A DNA stretch of 54,632 nt from Vicinamibacterales bacterium (GTDB taxonomy: Bacteria; Acidobacteriota; Vicinamibacteria; Vicinamibacterales; UBA8438): the NCBI GenBank assembly GCA_029940535.1, contig JAPYUM010000010.1:1-54632 (forward strand), read 5' to 3'. The stretch's first letter is position 1, and each line of letters opens with the position of its first letter. Position numbers and translations under genes: made by a program. This document shows positions 41,068 through 49,550 of the stretch, piece by piece. A model generated the notes under the pieces. It saw only the letters and a program-made list of their open reading frames with translations. It had not been told where the DNA came from and searched no databases.

Positions 41068-42251
41068 TGGGGTCGGCCTGTCGCCTCGCCTGCTCGGTGG
41101 TGGTGCTGAGCGGGTGTTCGGCGCCCGCCCCGACGCCGGTGTCCATCCATCCCATCAGTCAAAGCGGCCAGGGCGCCTACGAGGTCAGTCTCGCCGTGTC
41201 GGAGTCAGGTCTGGCCGCGGCCTGGTATGACACGCGCACCGGGAACCCTGAGATCTATGCACGCCGACTCGACCCGGACGGGCGTCCGGCCGGGCCGGAG
41301 TGGCGACTGACTGACGATCTGGAGTTGTCGTATGAGGCCGACGTGGCGCTGCTCGACGACTCGCTCGTCGTGGCCTGGTACGACCGTTCGTCGGATGGAC
41401 GGCTGGAGTCACGGGTGGGGCGATGGGACCGCGACGGGACGCAGACCTGGGTGCGCTCGCTACCGGTTTCGAGCCCGGAACACGCCACCCGCGACACCCA
41501 GGCGCGGAACCCGCTGGTGCTCGTGCGTGGCACCACGATGTTCTGTGCGTGGATCGAGCGGGCGGCTGACGAATCCAGTGCCGTGTACGGGCAATGGCTT
41601 GACGAGGACGGCCAGGCGGTCACGGCACCGGAGCGGTTGGCTCCGGCGGGGGACACGACCTGGAACCTGAACGGCGTGCTCGACGACGCGGGCCTGCCGT
41701 GGGTGGTGTTCGATGCGGCGGTAGAGACCGAGAGTGACGAGCTGTTTCTGGTGCGGGTCCTGCCATCGGGACCCCTGGTGCACCAGGTGACGGACGACGA
41801 CGGGTTCCCCTCGAAGTATCCGGACCTGGCCCTGTCTAGGGGTCGCGTCGCTCTGACGTGGTTCGATGAGCGGGATGGCAATCGCGAGGTCTATCTTTTT
41901 GGCGGCTCGCTCGACGACCTTGCCGACCTGGGCGTCGGGGCGCGGCGGGTGACCCAGACCCCCGGCGAATCGATCGGGGCCTACGTCAACTGGAACGGGG
42001 AGCGGATCGGGCTTGCCTGGTCGGACGACCACGACGGGCAACACGAGGTGTACTTCCAGACGTTCGACCCGAGCGGAGCGCCCCTCGAGCCGGCCCGCCG
42101 GCTCACCGACAACGCCACGGCATCGCTGATTCCGGCGATCGTGCCCCTGGCGGACGGCTTCGGGCTGGCCTGGAACGAAGACCTCGTCGCCGAGCGGGGC
42201 GACCACGAGTCCGGTGGCCGGTCTGAGATCGTCTTTACCCGGGTGGAGTAG
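41064..42251 (+). CDS. beta-propeller lipoprotein
   Basis: 395 residues with a lipobox (VVLSGCSA) and repeated propeller motifs of sialidase-like type: LAAAWYDTRTGNPEIYARRL, LVVAWYDRSSDG, VALTWFDERDGNREVYLFG and IGLAWSDDHDGQHEVYFQTF. The repeats contain DxxDGxxE-like acidic turns that may bind calcium. The start overlaps the CobN-like stop by 4 bases (ATGA), so it belongs to the same operon. It may be a binding or scaffold partner of the periplasmic chelatase; this is inferred from position. Confidence 0.78.
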   Translation: MMGSACRLACSVVVLSGCSAPAPTPVSIHPISQSGQGAYEVSLAVSESGLAAAWYDTRTGNPEIYARRLDPDGRPAGPEWRLTDDLELSYEADVALLDDSLVVAWYDRSSDGRLESRVGRWDRDGTQTWVRSLPVSSPEHATRDTQARNPLVLVRGTTMFCAWIERAADESSAVYGQWLDEDGQAVTAPERLAPAGDTTWNLNGVLDDAGLPWVVFDAAVETESDELFLVRVLPSGPLVHQVTDDDGFPSKYPDLALSRGRVALTWFDERDGNREVYLFGGSLDDLADLGVGARRVTQTPGESIGAYVNWNGERIGLAWSDDHDGQHEVYFQTFDPSGAPLEPARRLTDNATASLIPAIVPLADGFGLAWNEDLVAERGDHESGGRSEIVFTRVE

Positions 42252-43814
42252 GTGCCCGGGCCTTCGACCTTCTGGCGTCGCCTCCTCATCTACCTCCATC
42301 GTTGGCTGGGCATCGCCGGCAGCCTGCTCTTCATCAGCTGGTTCGTGTCCGGCATCGTGTTGATGTACGCCGGGATGCCTGCGCTCACGGCCGACGAGCG
42401 TCTCGACGGCGCGCCTCGCCTGGACCTCGACCGAGCGACGGTGGGGGTGAGTGAGGCGGCGGTACAGGCCGGATTCACCCCATCGAGGATTCTGATCGGG
42501 ATGCACGGGGAGCGGCCGGTGTATCGGTTTGCCGGCCGCGGCGGGTGGGCGCTGGCCTATGCCGACACCGGAGAGCTCGCCGGCGGGCTGTCCGAGGAGT
42601 CGGCCCTGGAGCTCGTCCGGCGGTTCATGCCGGAGCAGGCCCAGACGGCGCGCTACGACATCCTTCTTCGGGCGCCCGACCAATGGACCTTGCAGAGCCG
42701 GGCGTTTTTTCCGCTCCACCGGGTGCGGTTGCACGACGACGCCGACACCGTGGTCTACGTGTCCGACCGCACCGCCGAACCGGTGATGCGCACGACGCGC
42801 GGGTCACGCCGCTGGGCCTACGCCGGCGCCGTGCTGCACTGGCTGTACTTCACGCCGCTTCGCGCGCAGGCGAGCCTCTGGTCCGACTTCGTCATCTGGC
42901 TCTCGGTGCTGGGCTGCGTGCTGTGCCTCTCCGGGGTCGTGTGGGGACTCTGGCGGCTGTCGGTGTCTGGGGTGTATCGATTGCGAGGCGGGGTCTCGCA
43001 TTCGCCCTATGCCGGCCTCATGCGGTGGCACCACTACGGGGGGCTGGCGTTCGGGCTGGTGACGTTCACGTGGGTCTTCAGCGGCGGCCTGTCGATGGAG
43101 CCGTGGAGCTGGCATCCTGGCACCGCCCCGACGCGTCTCCAGCGGCAGGCGGTGACCGGCGGAGCGCCGCGGCTCGGTCCCCTCACGGCGTCGCAGGTGC
43201 GGGCCGGCGCCGCGGCCATCGCCCCCGCGTTCGAGCCGAAAGAGCTCGAGGTCCTGCACTTTCTCGGGGAACCGTATCTACTGGCCAGGGACCCGAGGCC
43301 TCGACCCGATCCCGCAACGCTGCCAACCACCCTGGCCACGCTGGCGACACGGTCCGTCGACCAGCGGCTGGTGTCGGCCCTCCGTCCGGAGGAGGGTGCG
43401 TTCGAGCGGTTCGAGAACGGGGCGTTTGATGAGGTCGTCGTGACGGCCATGCCAGGAGCGTCGGTCGTCGAGGCGACTTGGCTGCGGAGCTACGATTCGT
43501 ACTACTACGACCGCCAGGACCGGCGCCGGTTGCCCGTGCTGCGCGTCCGCTATGACGACCCGGCGGCCACGTGGCTGTACTTCGATCCGTACCGGGGCTC
43601 GATTGCTCGAAAGGAAGAGCGTCTCACGCGGCTGAATCGCTGGCTGTACCATGGTTTCCACAGCCTCGATTTTCCGTTCTTGTATGCCAAACGCCCGCTC
43701 TGGGACCTGGTGGTGATCGCGCTCAGCCTCGGGGGCATCCTGGTGAGTGTGACCTCACTCGCCCAAGGATGGCGCCGATTGCGTCGGCACGCGGGGCGGG
43801 TCCTGTTTTCTTGA
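42252..43814 (+). CDS. PepSY-associated membrane protein (iron reductase-like)
   Basis: 520 residues with four or five membrane helices. It starts FWRRLLIYLHRWLGIAGSLL, with a histidine in the first helix, has LHWLYFTPLRAQASLWSDF, then MRWHHYGGLAFGLVTFTWVFSGG with further histidines, and ends with a helix (LWDLVVIALSLGGILVSVTS). This is the PepSY_TM layout, in which histidine pairs hold heme and move electrons across the membrane to ferric complexes. It begins at the base after the lipoprotein stop (GTG 42252), so it is last in the CobN-like operon. An electron supply for reductive metal removal is plausible. Confidence 0.85.
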   Translation: MPGPSTFWRRLLIYLHRWLGIAGSLLFISWFVSGIVLMYAGMPALTADERLDGAPRLDLDRATVGVSEAAVQAGFTPSRILIGMHGERPVYRFAGRGGWALAYADTGELAGGLSEESALELVRRFMPEQAQTARYDILLRAPDQWTLQSRAFFPLHRVRLHDDADTVVYVSDRTAEPVMRTTRGSRRWAYAGAVLHWLYFTPLRAQASLWSDFVIWLSVLGCVLCLSGVVWGLWRLSVSGVYRLRGGVSHSPYAGLMRWHHYGGLAFGLVTFTWVFSGGLSMEPWSWHPGTAPTRLQRQAVTGGAPRLGPLTASQVRAGAAAIAPAFEPKELEVLHFLGEPYLLARDPRPRPDPATLPTTLATLATRSVDQRLVSALRPEEGAFERFENGAFDEVVVTAMPGASVVEATWLRSYDSYYYDRQDRRRLPVLRVRYDDPAATWLYFDPYRGSIARKEERLTRLNRWLYHGFHSLDFPFLYAKRPLWDLVVIALSLGGILVSVTSLAQGWRRLRRHAGRVLFS

Positions 43815-43840
43815 CCTCCTAGCTGGCTGCGAGGTACACT
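43811..43840 (+). promoter_or_regulatory. sigma-70 type promoter before the second cytochrome gene
   Basis: TTGACC (43811-43816) and TACACT (43835-43840) are 18 bases apart. The -35 overlaps the stop codon of the PepSY gene. Transcription would start near 43847, leaving a GC-rich leader of about 160 bases before ATG 44008. No riboswitch was recognised in it. Confidence 0.55.
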
Positions 43841-44007
43841 CCGCGCCACCGCTCTGTGGTGCGCCGTGCGTGCGGCCGGCAGGGGGCCCTTGGCTCGCTA
43901 CCGGCCGGGCTCGGCTTGTTCGCCGGGCGACGCTTGCGAAGGCGGTCGCATCCGGACGGCAAGAGTGGCGTCCGGGCCACAGCGCGTACCCTCGGAGGTT
44001 TTTCGAT

Positions 44008-44532
44008 ATGCGATTTGTTGGTGTATTGCTGTTGGTGCTGGTGAGCGCGACCACGATTCAGGCCCAGGGTCCGTCGAGTGAGCCAGTCGGGACCCTTGCG
44101 GAGCTGATGCGCGGGATTGCCTTTCCCGCTTCCAACCGGATCTCCGATGTCCAGTCGGTGGACCCGGCTAGCCCGGAGTTTGACCCTGAGAATCCGAACG
44201 ACACTCGGCCACAATCCAGGTTTTCACAGATCTACACGGGGTGGCCGACCGTTGATAGCGCCGCCATCGCTCTGGCCGAAGTGGCAAAGCTCATGATGAT
44301 CCCGGGGCGCCTCTGCGAAAATGGCGAGCCAGTTCCGGTTGAGCAGGACAACTTCACGCAGTGGGCCCGCGAGCTCGAGGAGGTCGGCATCAAAGCCCTC
44401 GAGGCGTCGCGGTCCAGGAGTATCGAAGCTGTCATCGAGGTCAATAATGACATCTTCGGGGCGTGTTCGAACTGCCACGGCGTCTATCGCGACAGCTACA
44501 CAGATCCACCGAAGGACCGATGCGTTCCGTAG
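44008..44532 (+). CDS. cytochrome c-like heme protein, second copy
   Basis: 174 residues with a signal peptide (MRFVGVLLLVLVSATTIQAQ) and a C-terminal heme site C-S-N-C-H-G-V-Y. The helical part with AEVAKLMMIPGRL and the position of the CxxCH match the lipoprotein at 35.0 kb, so they are paralogues. This one has an extra acidic, asparagine-rich segment and two more cysteines. The ATG at 44008 follows GGAGG by 9 bases. It opens a new series with two DUF6644 membrane proteins. Confidence 0.8.
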   Translation: MRFVGVLLLVLVSATTIQAQGPSSEPVGTLAELMRGIAFPASNRISDVQSVDPASPEFDPENPNDTRPQSRFSQIYTGWPTVDSAAIALAEVAKLMMIPGRLCENGEPVPVEQDNFTQWARELEEVGIKALEASRSRSIEAVIEVNNDIFGACSNCHGVYRDSYTDPPKDRCVP

Positions 44533-44575
44533 CTCGGATGCCCGGATTGATGCGGTCTCGAAGGGGTAATCACGG

Positions 44576-45103
44576 ATGATACGGACCTTGTTCGAGTTCG
44601 TTGACGCGTTGCCGAGCAGCTTGGCGTGGCGGGAGTCGCTCAACGGCTACGTGTATCTGTTGACAGCCCACGTTGTGAGCATGGGTCTGGTGGCCGGCGT
44701 CATCAGCTACTGGGACATGCGCCTGGCCGGGATGGCGCTCAAGTGGATTCCCGTCTCCAAGGTGCAGTCGGGACTGTTTCCCTGGTTGTTTGCCGGCACG
44801 GCGGTGAACGCTGGCACCGGCATCATGATGGTGTACAGCCAGCCGATGCGCTACTATCCCAACTTCTGGTTCTGGCTGAAGATGGGGATGCTCGTGGTGG
44901 TTGCCGCCAATGCGGCGTACTTCCACTTGAGTATCGAGAAGACTGTAGAACAGTGGGAGAATGACCCGGTCGCGCCTCTCAAGGCGCGGCTCGCCGGGTA
45001 TGTGTCGTTGGCGTTCTGGGCCGGTGTGATCGTGACCGGGCGGATGACGGCCTACAGCGGATTGGTGCCCCAGTGGTGGATCGATCTGGGCCTGAGTAAT
45101 TAG
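44576..45103 (+). CDS. DUF6644-type membrane protein
   Basis: 175 residues with about four membrane helices. The opening pattern (LAWRESLNGYVYLLTAHVVSM, then SYWDMRLAG) is that of the DUF6644 family: an RES motif, a helix with histidine, and DxRL at its end. The histidines and the nearby cytochrome make a heme-linked membrane role possible, but none is shown. The next gene, 2 bases on, is a paralogue. Confidence 0.72.
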   Translation: MIRTLFEFVDALPSSLAWRESLNGYVYLLTAHVVSMGLVAGVISYWDMRLAGMALKWIPVSKVQSGLFPWLFAGTAVNAGTGIMMVYSQPMRYYPNFWFWLKMGMLVVVAANAAYFHLSIEKTVEQWENDPVAPLKARLAGYVSLAFWAGVIVTGRMTAYSGLVPQWWIDLGLSN

Positions 45104-45105
45104 TT

Positions 45106-45582
45106 ATGTTGCAACCGTTTTTTCAATGGATGGGCGGGCTGCCGTTCAGTCAGTTCTTTCTGGAATCGGTCTGGCCGACGCCCATCATCCAGTGCATACA
45201 TCTCATCGCCGTGTCGGTGTTCGCGGGAGCCCTCTTGATTGTGGACTTGCGCCTGCTCGGTCGCGGTCTGACCTCGTCGTCGATCCCGAAGCTGGCCGCC
45301 GCGGCCCAGCCGTGGCTCGTGTGGAGTTTCGTGGTCCTGTTCTTGAGCGGCATGCCACAGATGATGTCGACGGCGCTGAAGGAGTACTACAGCCCGTTCT
45401 TCTGGTGGAAGATGGAGATGGTGGCGTTGGGTCTCATCGTCACATTCGTCGTGCGTAAGGTGATCGCGTCCAAAGAAGAAGGGCACTTCGGGCCGGTCTG
45501 GCCCAAAGTGGTGGGGATTACCTCGATCTCGCTCTGGACGAGCGTGACGATTGGGGCTCGTTTGATCGGGTTGCTCTCGTAG
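45106..45582 (+). CDS. DUF6644-type membrane protein, second copy
   Basis: 158 residues with four membrane helices. It has the same plan as the preceding gene: FFLESVWPTPIIQCIHLIAV, then LLIVDLRLLGRG, a middle helix ending SGMPQMM, and PFFWWKMEM. It matches the DUF6644 pattern more clearly than its neighbour. It starts 2 bases after that gene, so the two are probably translated together and may form a heterodimer. Function unknown. Confidence 0.75.
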   Translation: MLQPFFQWMGGLPFSQFFLESVWPTPIIQCIHLIAVSVFAGALLIVDLRLLGRGLTSSSIPKLAAAAQPWLVWSFVVLFLSGMPQMMSTALKEYYSPFFWWKMEMVALGLIVTFVVRKVIASKEEGHFGPVWPKVVGITSISLWTSVTIGARLIGLLS

Positions 45583-45656
45583 GGACAGTGACGCTGTGGT
45601 GGCCCGAGGGGTCATGCCAGTCAGACACGCGTGGTGCGTGAAGGAGACATAGCAAG

Positions 45657-46547
45657 ATGCGAAATCGGCTTAGAACCACGATTATCGCCGGGGTGGCGGC
45701 CGCCGTCGTGGCGGTTGGCATGTCGTTCGCGGTGCAGCCCGTCGAGGGGCAACAGGGGTATCAGGCGCCACGAACCGCCGACGGGATGCCGGACCTGAAC
45801 GGCATCTGGCAGGCAGTGAGCAGCGCCCACTACGACATCGAGCCGCATGCCGCGCGGTTCGGTCCCGTGGTCGAGATGGCCGCCCATGGCGCGATTCCCG
45901 GTGGTCTGGGTATCGTCGAAGGCGGCGAGATTCCGTATCGACCCGAAGCCCGGGCGACCCAGCAGGAGAACCTCCAGTACTGGATGGAGCGTGACCCGGC
46001 CATCAAGTGCTACATGCCCGGTGTGCCGCGTGCCACCTACATGCCGTATCCGTTCCAGCTGGTACAGACGCCCGAGTATGTGCTGCTCGCGTACGAATTC
46101 GCGAGCGCCAGCCGCATCGTCTACATGGACCGTCCCGACTTCGAGGCGCCGGTCGACTCTTGGATGGGCCATAACATCGGCCGGTGGGAAGGCGAGACCC
46201 TGGTCATCGACGTGACGGCCCAGATGCCGGATACGTGGCTGGACCAGTCGGGCAACCACCACAGCAACTCGATCCATGTGGAGGAGCGCTACACGGCGCT
46301 CAGCGAAAACCACATCATGTATGAAGCGACCATCACCGACCCGGAGACCTACACGCGGCCGTGGACCGTCCGGTTGCCGCTGTATCGACGGATCGACGAG
46401 AACATGCAGTTGCTCGAGTTCAAGTGCGTGGAGTTCGCCGAGGAACTGATGTACGGCCACCTCCGCAAGGACCCCGAGCTGACCCCGTCGTTCCGGGCCA
46501 GCGGGTACGGCTCCGACCGTCAGATCGCGCTCGAGCCGCCGCAATAA
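45657..46547 (+). CDS. secreted protein of an acidobacterial family of unknown function
   Basis: 296 residues with a signal peptide (AGVAAAVVAVGMSFAVQPVEG). The mature part starts with APRTADGMPDLNGIWQAV, a hallmark of a large secreted family in Acidobacteria. It goes on with KCYMPGVPRATYMPYPFQLV, WMGHNIGRWEGETLVIDVT and a C-terminal LEFKCVEFAEELMYGHL. Beta-rich; no catalytic motif is known to me. It is followed 2 bases later by a tiny exported peptide gene and then DUF6152, an order I believe recurs in related genomes, though this could not be checked here. Confidence 0.75.
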   Translation: MRNRLRTTIIAGVAAAVVAVGMSFAVQPVEGQQGYQAPRTADGMPDLNGIWQAVSSAHYDIEPHAARFGPVVEMAAHGAIPGGLGIVEGGEIPYRPEARATQQENLQYWMERDPAIKCYMPGVPRATYMPYPFQLVQTPEYVLLAYEFASASRIVYMDRPDFEAPVDSWMGHNIGRWEGETLVIDVTAQMPDTWLDQSGNHHSNSIHVEERYTALSENHIMYEATITDPETYTRPWTVRLPLYRRIDENMQLLEFKCVEFAEELMYGHLRKDPELTPSFRASGYGSDRQIALEPPQ

Positions 46548-46549
46548 TC

Positions 46550-46684
46550 ATGAAGCGTGTCGCGTTTGTCGTCGCCGTGTTGTGCCTGCTGCCGGTCGTA
46601 CCGGCAGTGGCACAACCGGGCGACACGTCGGCGCCCCGCCCCCCGTCAATGGACATGCAGCAGGCGGCGGGCGAGACCAAGTAA
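46550..46684 (+). CDS. 44-residue exported peptide
   Basis: The ATG lies 2 bases behind the preceding stop. MKRVAFVVAVLCLLPVVPAV is a complete signal peptide followed by a short tail (QPGDTSAPRPPSMDMQQAA and a few more residues). After cleavage only about 22 residues would remain. No own ribosome site is seen, so translation would depend on the upstream gene. It may be a true small secreted peptide or an N-terminal remnant of a larger gene. Confidence 0.5.
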   Translation: MKRVAFVVAVLCLLPVVPAVAQPGDTSAPRPPSMDMQQAAGETK

Positions 46685-46691
46685 TCGGGTG

Positions 46692-46720
46692 TTGACGAAA
46701 ACGCGTGAAGCATTGATAAT
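46692..46720 (+). promoter_or_regulatory. sigma-70 promoter of the DUF6152 gene
   Basis: TTGACG (46692-46697) and GATAAT (46715-46720) with an exact 17-base spacer, in an AT-rich patch 41 bases before the DUF6152 start codon. The best sigma-70 match in the window. Confidence 0.7.
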
Positions 46721-46760
46721 CACAGTAGTTTTTAATCTCTACATCTTGGAGGCGAATTAG

Positions 46761-47177
46761 ATGCGAAGAAACATTGCCATCGTCCTGGCTGGGGTAGTCA
46801 TGGCGCTGGCCACCGTGCCGGTGGTCGCGCATCATGCGTTCTCGGCCGAATTTGACGCCAACCGTCCGATCCACCTTGAAGGCACGGTGGTGAAGATGGA
46901 ATGGATAAACCCACACGCGTGGGTCCATCTGGAAATCGAGGACGGGACCGTGTGGATGGTCGAGGGCGGGACGCCCAACACCCTGCTCCGTCGCGGTTTC
47001 ACGAAGAACTCGCTCCTGCCCGGCACTGAAATCATCGTTGATGGTTATCAGGCCAAGGACGGGTCGGACAAAGGTAACGGTCGCGACCTGACGTTCAAGG
47101 ACGGCCGGAAGCTGTTCATGGGTTCGTCCGGTACCGGTGCGCCGCAGGACGGCCGCGACGCCACGGAACCTGAATAG
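46761..47177 (+). CDS. DUF6152 family secreted protein
   Basis: 138 residues with a signal peptide (IVLAGVVMALATVPVVA) followed directly by HHAFSAEFDANRPIHLEGTV and MEWINPHAWVHLEI, the DUF6152 signature. The histidine pair at the mature N-terminus and the later NPHAW histidine could bind metal. Function unknown; common in Acidobacteria and some Proteobacteria. The ATG at 46761 follows GGAGG by 8 bases. It has its own promoter and terminator. Confidence 0.85.
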   Translation: MRRNIAIVLAGVVMALATVPVVAHHAFSAEFDANRPIHLEGTVVKMEWINPHAWVHLEIEDGTVWMVEGGTPNTLLRRGFTKNSLLPGTEIIVDGYQAKDGSDKGNGRDLTFKDGRKLFMGSSGTGAPQDGRDATEPE

Positions 47178-47218
47178 GTCGACCGCCGATTCGTCGGCGA
47201 CGAGACGTGTCATGACGA

Positions 47219-47253
47219 GGGCCTGGATGCGAAAGCGTCCAGGTCCTTTTTTT
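47219..47253 (+). terminator. rho-independent terminator after the DUF6152 gene
   Basis: A 12-bp stem (47219-47230 with 47235-47246, two G-U pairs) closes a GAAA tetraloop and is followed by seven T. Confidence 0.92.
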
Positions 47254-47368
47254 GTGCGCAGCTCAGCCGGCGTGTGGTTGCGGTGACTCCCCGCGACGTA
47301 CGGTCATCGCCGAATTGGTGTCCCGAGCGTAAGATAGGGACGTCGCGTCGCAGGGGCGTCGCGCCGCA

Positions 47369-48322
47369 ATGGTCATGATTGTCTTCCGGGCCCGCTCGTC
47401 GGTCACGCTCCTGTCGCTCGCACTGGGCGTCGCCGTGCTCACGGTTGCACCCGGTGCCCAGCGTCGAAACGACGGCGTCGAGATCTTTCGTTCCGGGGTG
47501 GAACTGGTCCAGGTCTCGGCGACGGTGGTCGACGCGGAAGGCCGGCTGGTCGGCGATCTGGACCGGGACGACTTCGAGATCTTCGAGGATGGCCAGCCGC
47601 AGACGCTGGTGCACTTCACGCGCGACCGTGTACCGCTCAGCCTCGGGGTGGTTCTCGATATCAGTCAGAGCATGTTTGGTCAGCGGATCGACGATTCGCG
47701 GCTCGCGCTCGACCAGTTTCTGGCCGACCGGCTCGACCCCGCCGACGAGGTGTTCGTCATCGTGTTCAACCACAGCCCGCTCGTGGAGGTGGACTGGACC
47801 CTCGGTCCCCGGCGGGTGCGCAATCGGCTGGACCATATTCGGCCGTGGGGCGGCACCAGCATCTACGATGCCATGATGAAGGCGTTGCCGATGTTCGAGG
47901 AACGCGCCAACCAGCGAGCCGCCGTGGTGCTGGTCTCAGACGGGTCGGACACCGGCAGCAAGGCCCACGTCCGCGATGTCCGGCGGCAACTGCGCCGGAG
48001 CGACGCCTTTGTCTACGCCATCGCCATCGATGCGCCCGAGACACGGGCCATCAACGACCGCGTGAACCCCCAGGCTCTCCGTGAGATCACGACCGAGAGC
48101 GGCGGCTATACCGAGGTCGTGCACGACAGTCCGGAACTCGCGCCGGCCACGGCTCGCATCGCCGACGAACTCAACCATCAGTACACCTTCAGCTACGCGC
48201 CGACGCGCCCGGCGGATGGCACCTATCGATCGATACGGGTTCGGGTCCCGGGCCGGGACTACCGTGTGCGCAGCCGGCGCGGATACGTCGCCGATCCACG
48301 TCAAGACGCTGGACCGGAGTAG
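47369..48322 (+). CDS. secreted VWA-domain protein
   Basis: 317 residues with an N-terminal signal (VTLLSLALGVAVLTVAPGA). A short beta domain (VELVQVSATVVDAEGRLVGD, DDFEIFEDGQPQTL) precedes a von Willebrand A domain with the MIDAS D97-I-S-Q-S and the later VSDGSDTG loop. The protein ends RRGYVADP. This is the common acidobacterial VWA protein of unknown role, thought to bind other proteins in a metal-dependent way. The ATG at 47369, or the ATG at 47375, begins the signal peptide. Confidence 0.85.
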   Translation: MVMIVFRARSSVTLLSLALGVAVLTVAPGAQRRNDGVEIFRSGVELVQVSATVVDAEGRLVGDLDRDDFEIFEDGQPQTLVHFTRDRVPLSLGVVLDISQSMFGQRIDDSRLALDQFLADRLDPADEVFVIVFNHSPLVEVDWTLGPRRVRNRLDHIRPWGGTSIYDAMMKALPMFEERANQRAAVVLVSDGSDTGSKAHVRDVRRQLRRSDAFVYAIAIDAPETRAINDRVNPQALREITTESGGYTEVVHDSPELAPATARIADELNHQYTFSYAPTRPADGTYRSIRVRVPGRDYRVRSRRGYVADPRQDAGPE

Positions 48323-48417
48323 GCCTCGGTCGTCGAGGTCAGGCGCCCGAAGTAGTCGACGCGAAAGCAGATTTTGATCGCGAGCTCGACAATTGGCTCG
48401 ACGATCTGGAGGGCCGG

Positions 48418-48756
48418 TTGGCGCCGGCCGGGCGCCAGACACCCCAGGTTGTGGAGGCGGTGTCGGCCACGCCCGTCGATTCACCGCTCGGCGACGCATC
48501 GACAGTGGCCTTGTCAGAGTCTGCTCCTGGCGAAGAGGTGGGCTTGGTGAGCCGTGAAGCCGAATTGGCGTCCCAGGGACGCGAGCTCGTGCGCACCGAG
48601 GCGTTGGTCACGATCATGAAGGAGCTGGCCTCTGAGATGCGCTCTGTGCGGAGCGAGGTCGACCATCTCAAGGCGGTGGTCGCCAAGATGCGTCTGCTGA
48701 CCGAGGCCCGCCGAGCGCACGGACTGGTTGTCGAGCACGTTCGTCCGCCGCAGTGA
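48418..48756 (+). CDS. coiled-coil protein, uncertain start
   Basis: At least 112 residues. The C-terminal half is a predicted coiled coil ([20 protein letters not shown], then [20 protein letters not shown]). The frame is open and protein-like further upstream (VDAKADFDRELDNWLDDLEG from about 48355). No ATG, GTG or TTG codon occurs before the TTG at 48418, so the true start is lost or a frameshift lies near 48340. No family recognised. Confidence 0.45.
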   Translation: MAPAGRQTPQVVEAVSATPVDSPLGDASTVALSESAPGEEVGLVSREAELASQGRELVRTEALVTIMKELASEMRSVRSEVDHLKAVVAKMRLLTEARRAHGLVVEHVRPPQ

Positions 48757-48850
48757 GTCCAGCCCTCCTCTCCCGCGTGGTGTCCGGATCCCGTCCCGTG
48801 CGGATCACCCATCGCGTCTGCCTCGACCGTGTCCGGTGTATCGTGGACTG

Positions 48851-49540
48851 ATGTCCGCGCTGCAGGCCCGTAATCTCCGGAAGGTGTATGGCGGCGGCGA
48901 GAACGGCGTGGATGCGGTCCGCGGCGTCAGTCTCGAGTTGACGGCGGGTGAGTGTGTGGCCGTGGTCGGGCCGTCCGGGTGCGGCAAGTCGACACTGTTG
49001 CATCTGTGCGGCGGCATGGACCGACCGACCGCTGGCACGGTGGTCGTCGACGGTGTCCCTTTGGCCGGCCTCGGCGACGACGGTCTCACGCAGCTCCGGC
49101 GCGAGCGCGTCGGCTTCGTGTTTCAGTTCTTCAACCTGCTGCCGACGCTGACGCTGGCCGAGAACATCGCTTTGCCCCTGTTGCTGGCCGGGGTGCCCGT
49201 GGGGGAGGGGGCCGCCCGGGCCCGCGTGTGCGCCGACCGCGTCGGACTGGGGCATCGCTTGCACCACTATCCGTCGCAGGTGTCGGGCGGCGAACTTCAG
49301 CGGTCGGCGGTGGCCCGCGCCGTGGTGCATCGGCCCGCATTGCTCATTGCCGACGAGCCGACGGGCAACCTCGATACGGACAACGGCCACCGCGTTCTCG
49401 CCACCCTCCGCACCCTGAACGACGAGATCGGGGTTGCGGTGTTGCTCGCCACGCACGACCAGACCATCGCCGCTGGCGCCGACCGGATCTTGCGTATGCG
49501 CGACGGTCTCGTCGTCGACCCCGCCGACAGCGCCGCCTGA
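48851..49540 (+). CDS. ABC transporter ATP-binding protein (LolD/MacB/AttE type)
   Basis: 229 residues with a full set of ABC motifs: Walker [11 protein letters not shown]-loop [13 protein letters not shown], signature VSGGELQRS, Walker [13 protein letters not shown] and the H-loop ATHD. The [18 protein letters not shown] region is that of the LolD/MacB group, which works with FtsX-like permeases. It is first in an operon with the FtsX-like permease (10 bases on) and an AttH-like lipocalin. The ATG at 48851 is chosen by alignment of [13 protein letters not shown] with the family start. Confidence 0.92.
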   Translation: MSALQARNLRKVYGGGENGVDAVRGVSLELTAGECVAVVGPSGCGKSTLLHLCGGMDRPTAGTVVVDGVPLAGLGDDGLTQLRRERVGFVFQFFNLLPTLTLAENIALPLLLAGVPVGEGAARARVCADRVGLGHRLHHYPSQVSGGELQRSAVARAVVHRPALLIADEPTGNLDTDNGHRVLATLRTLNDEIGVAVLLATHDQTIAAGADRILRMRDGLVVDPADSAA

Positions 49541-49550
49541 TGAGGAACCT

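Noticed and set aside
43841-44007. Riboswitch in the long leader of the second cytochrome gene
   Set aside because: No conserved box of cobalamin or other known riboswitches was recognised; only GC-rich hairpins that any such sequence would give.
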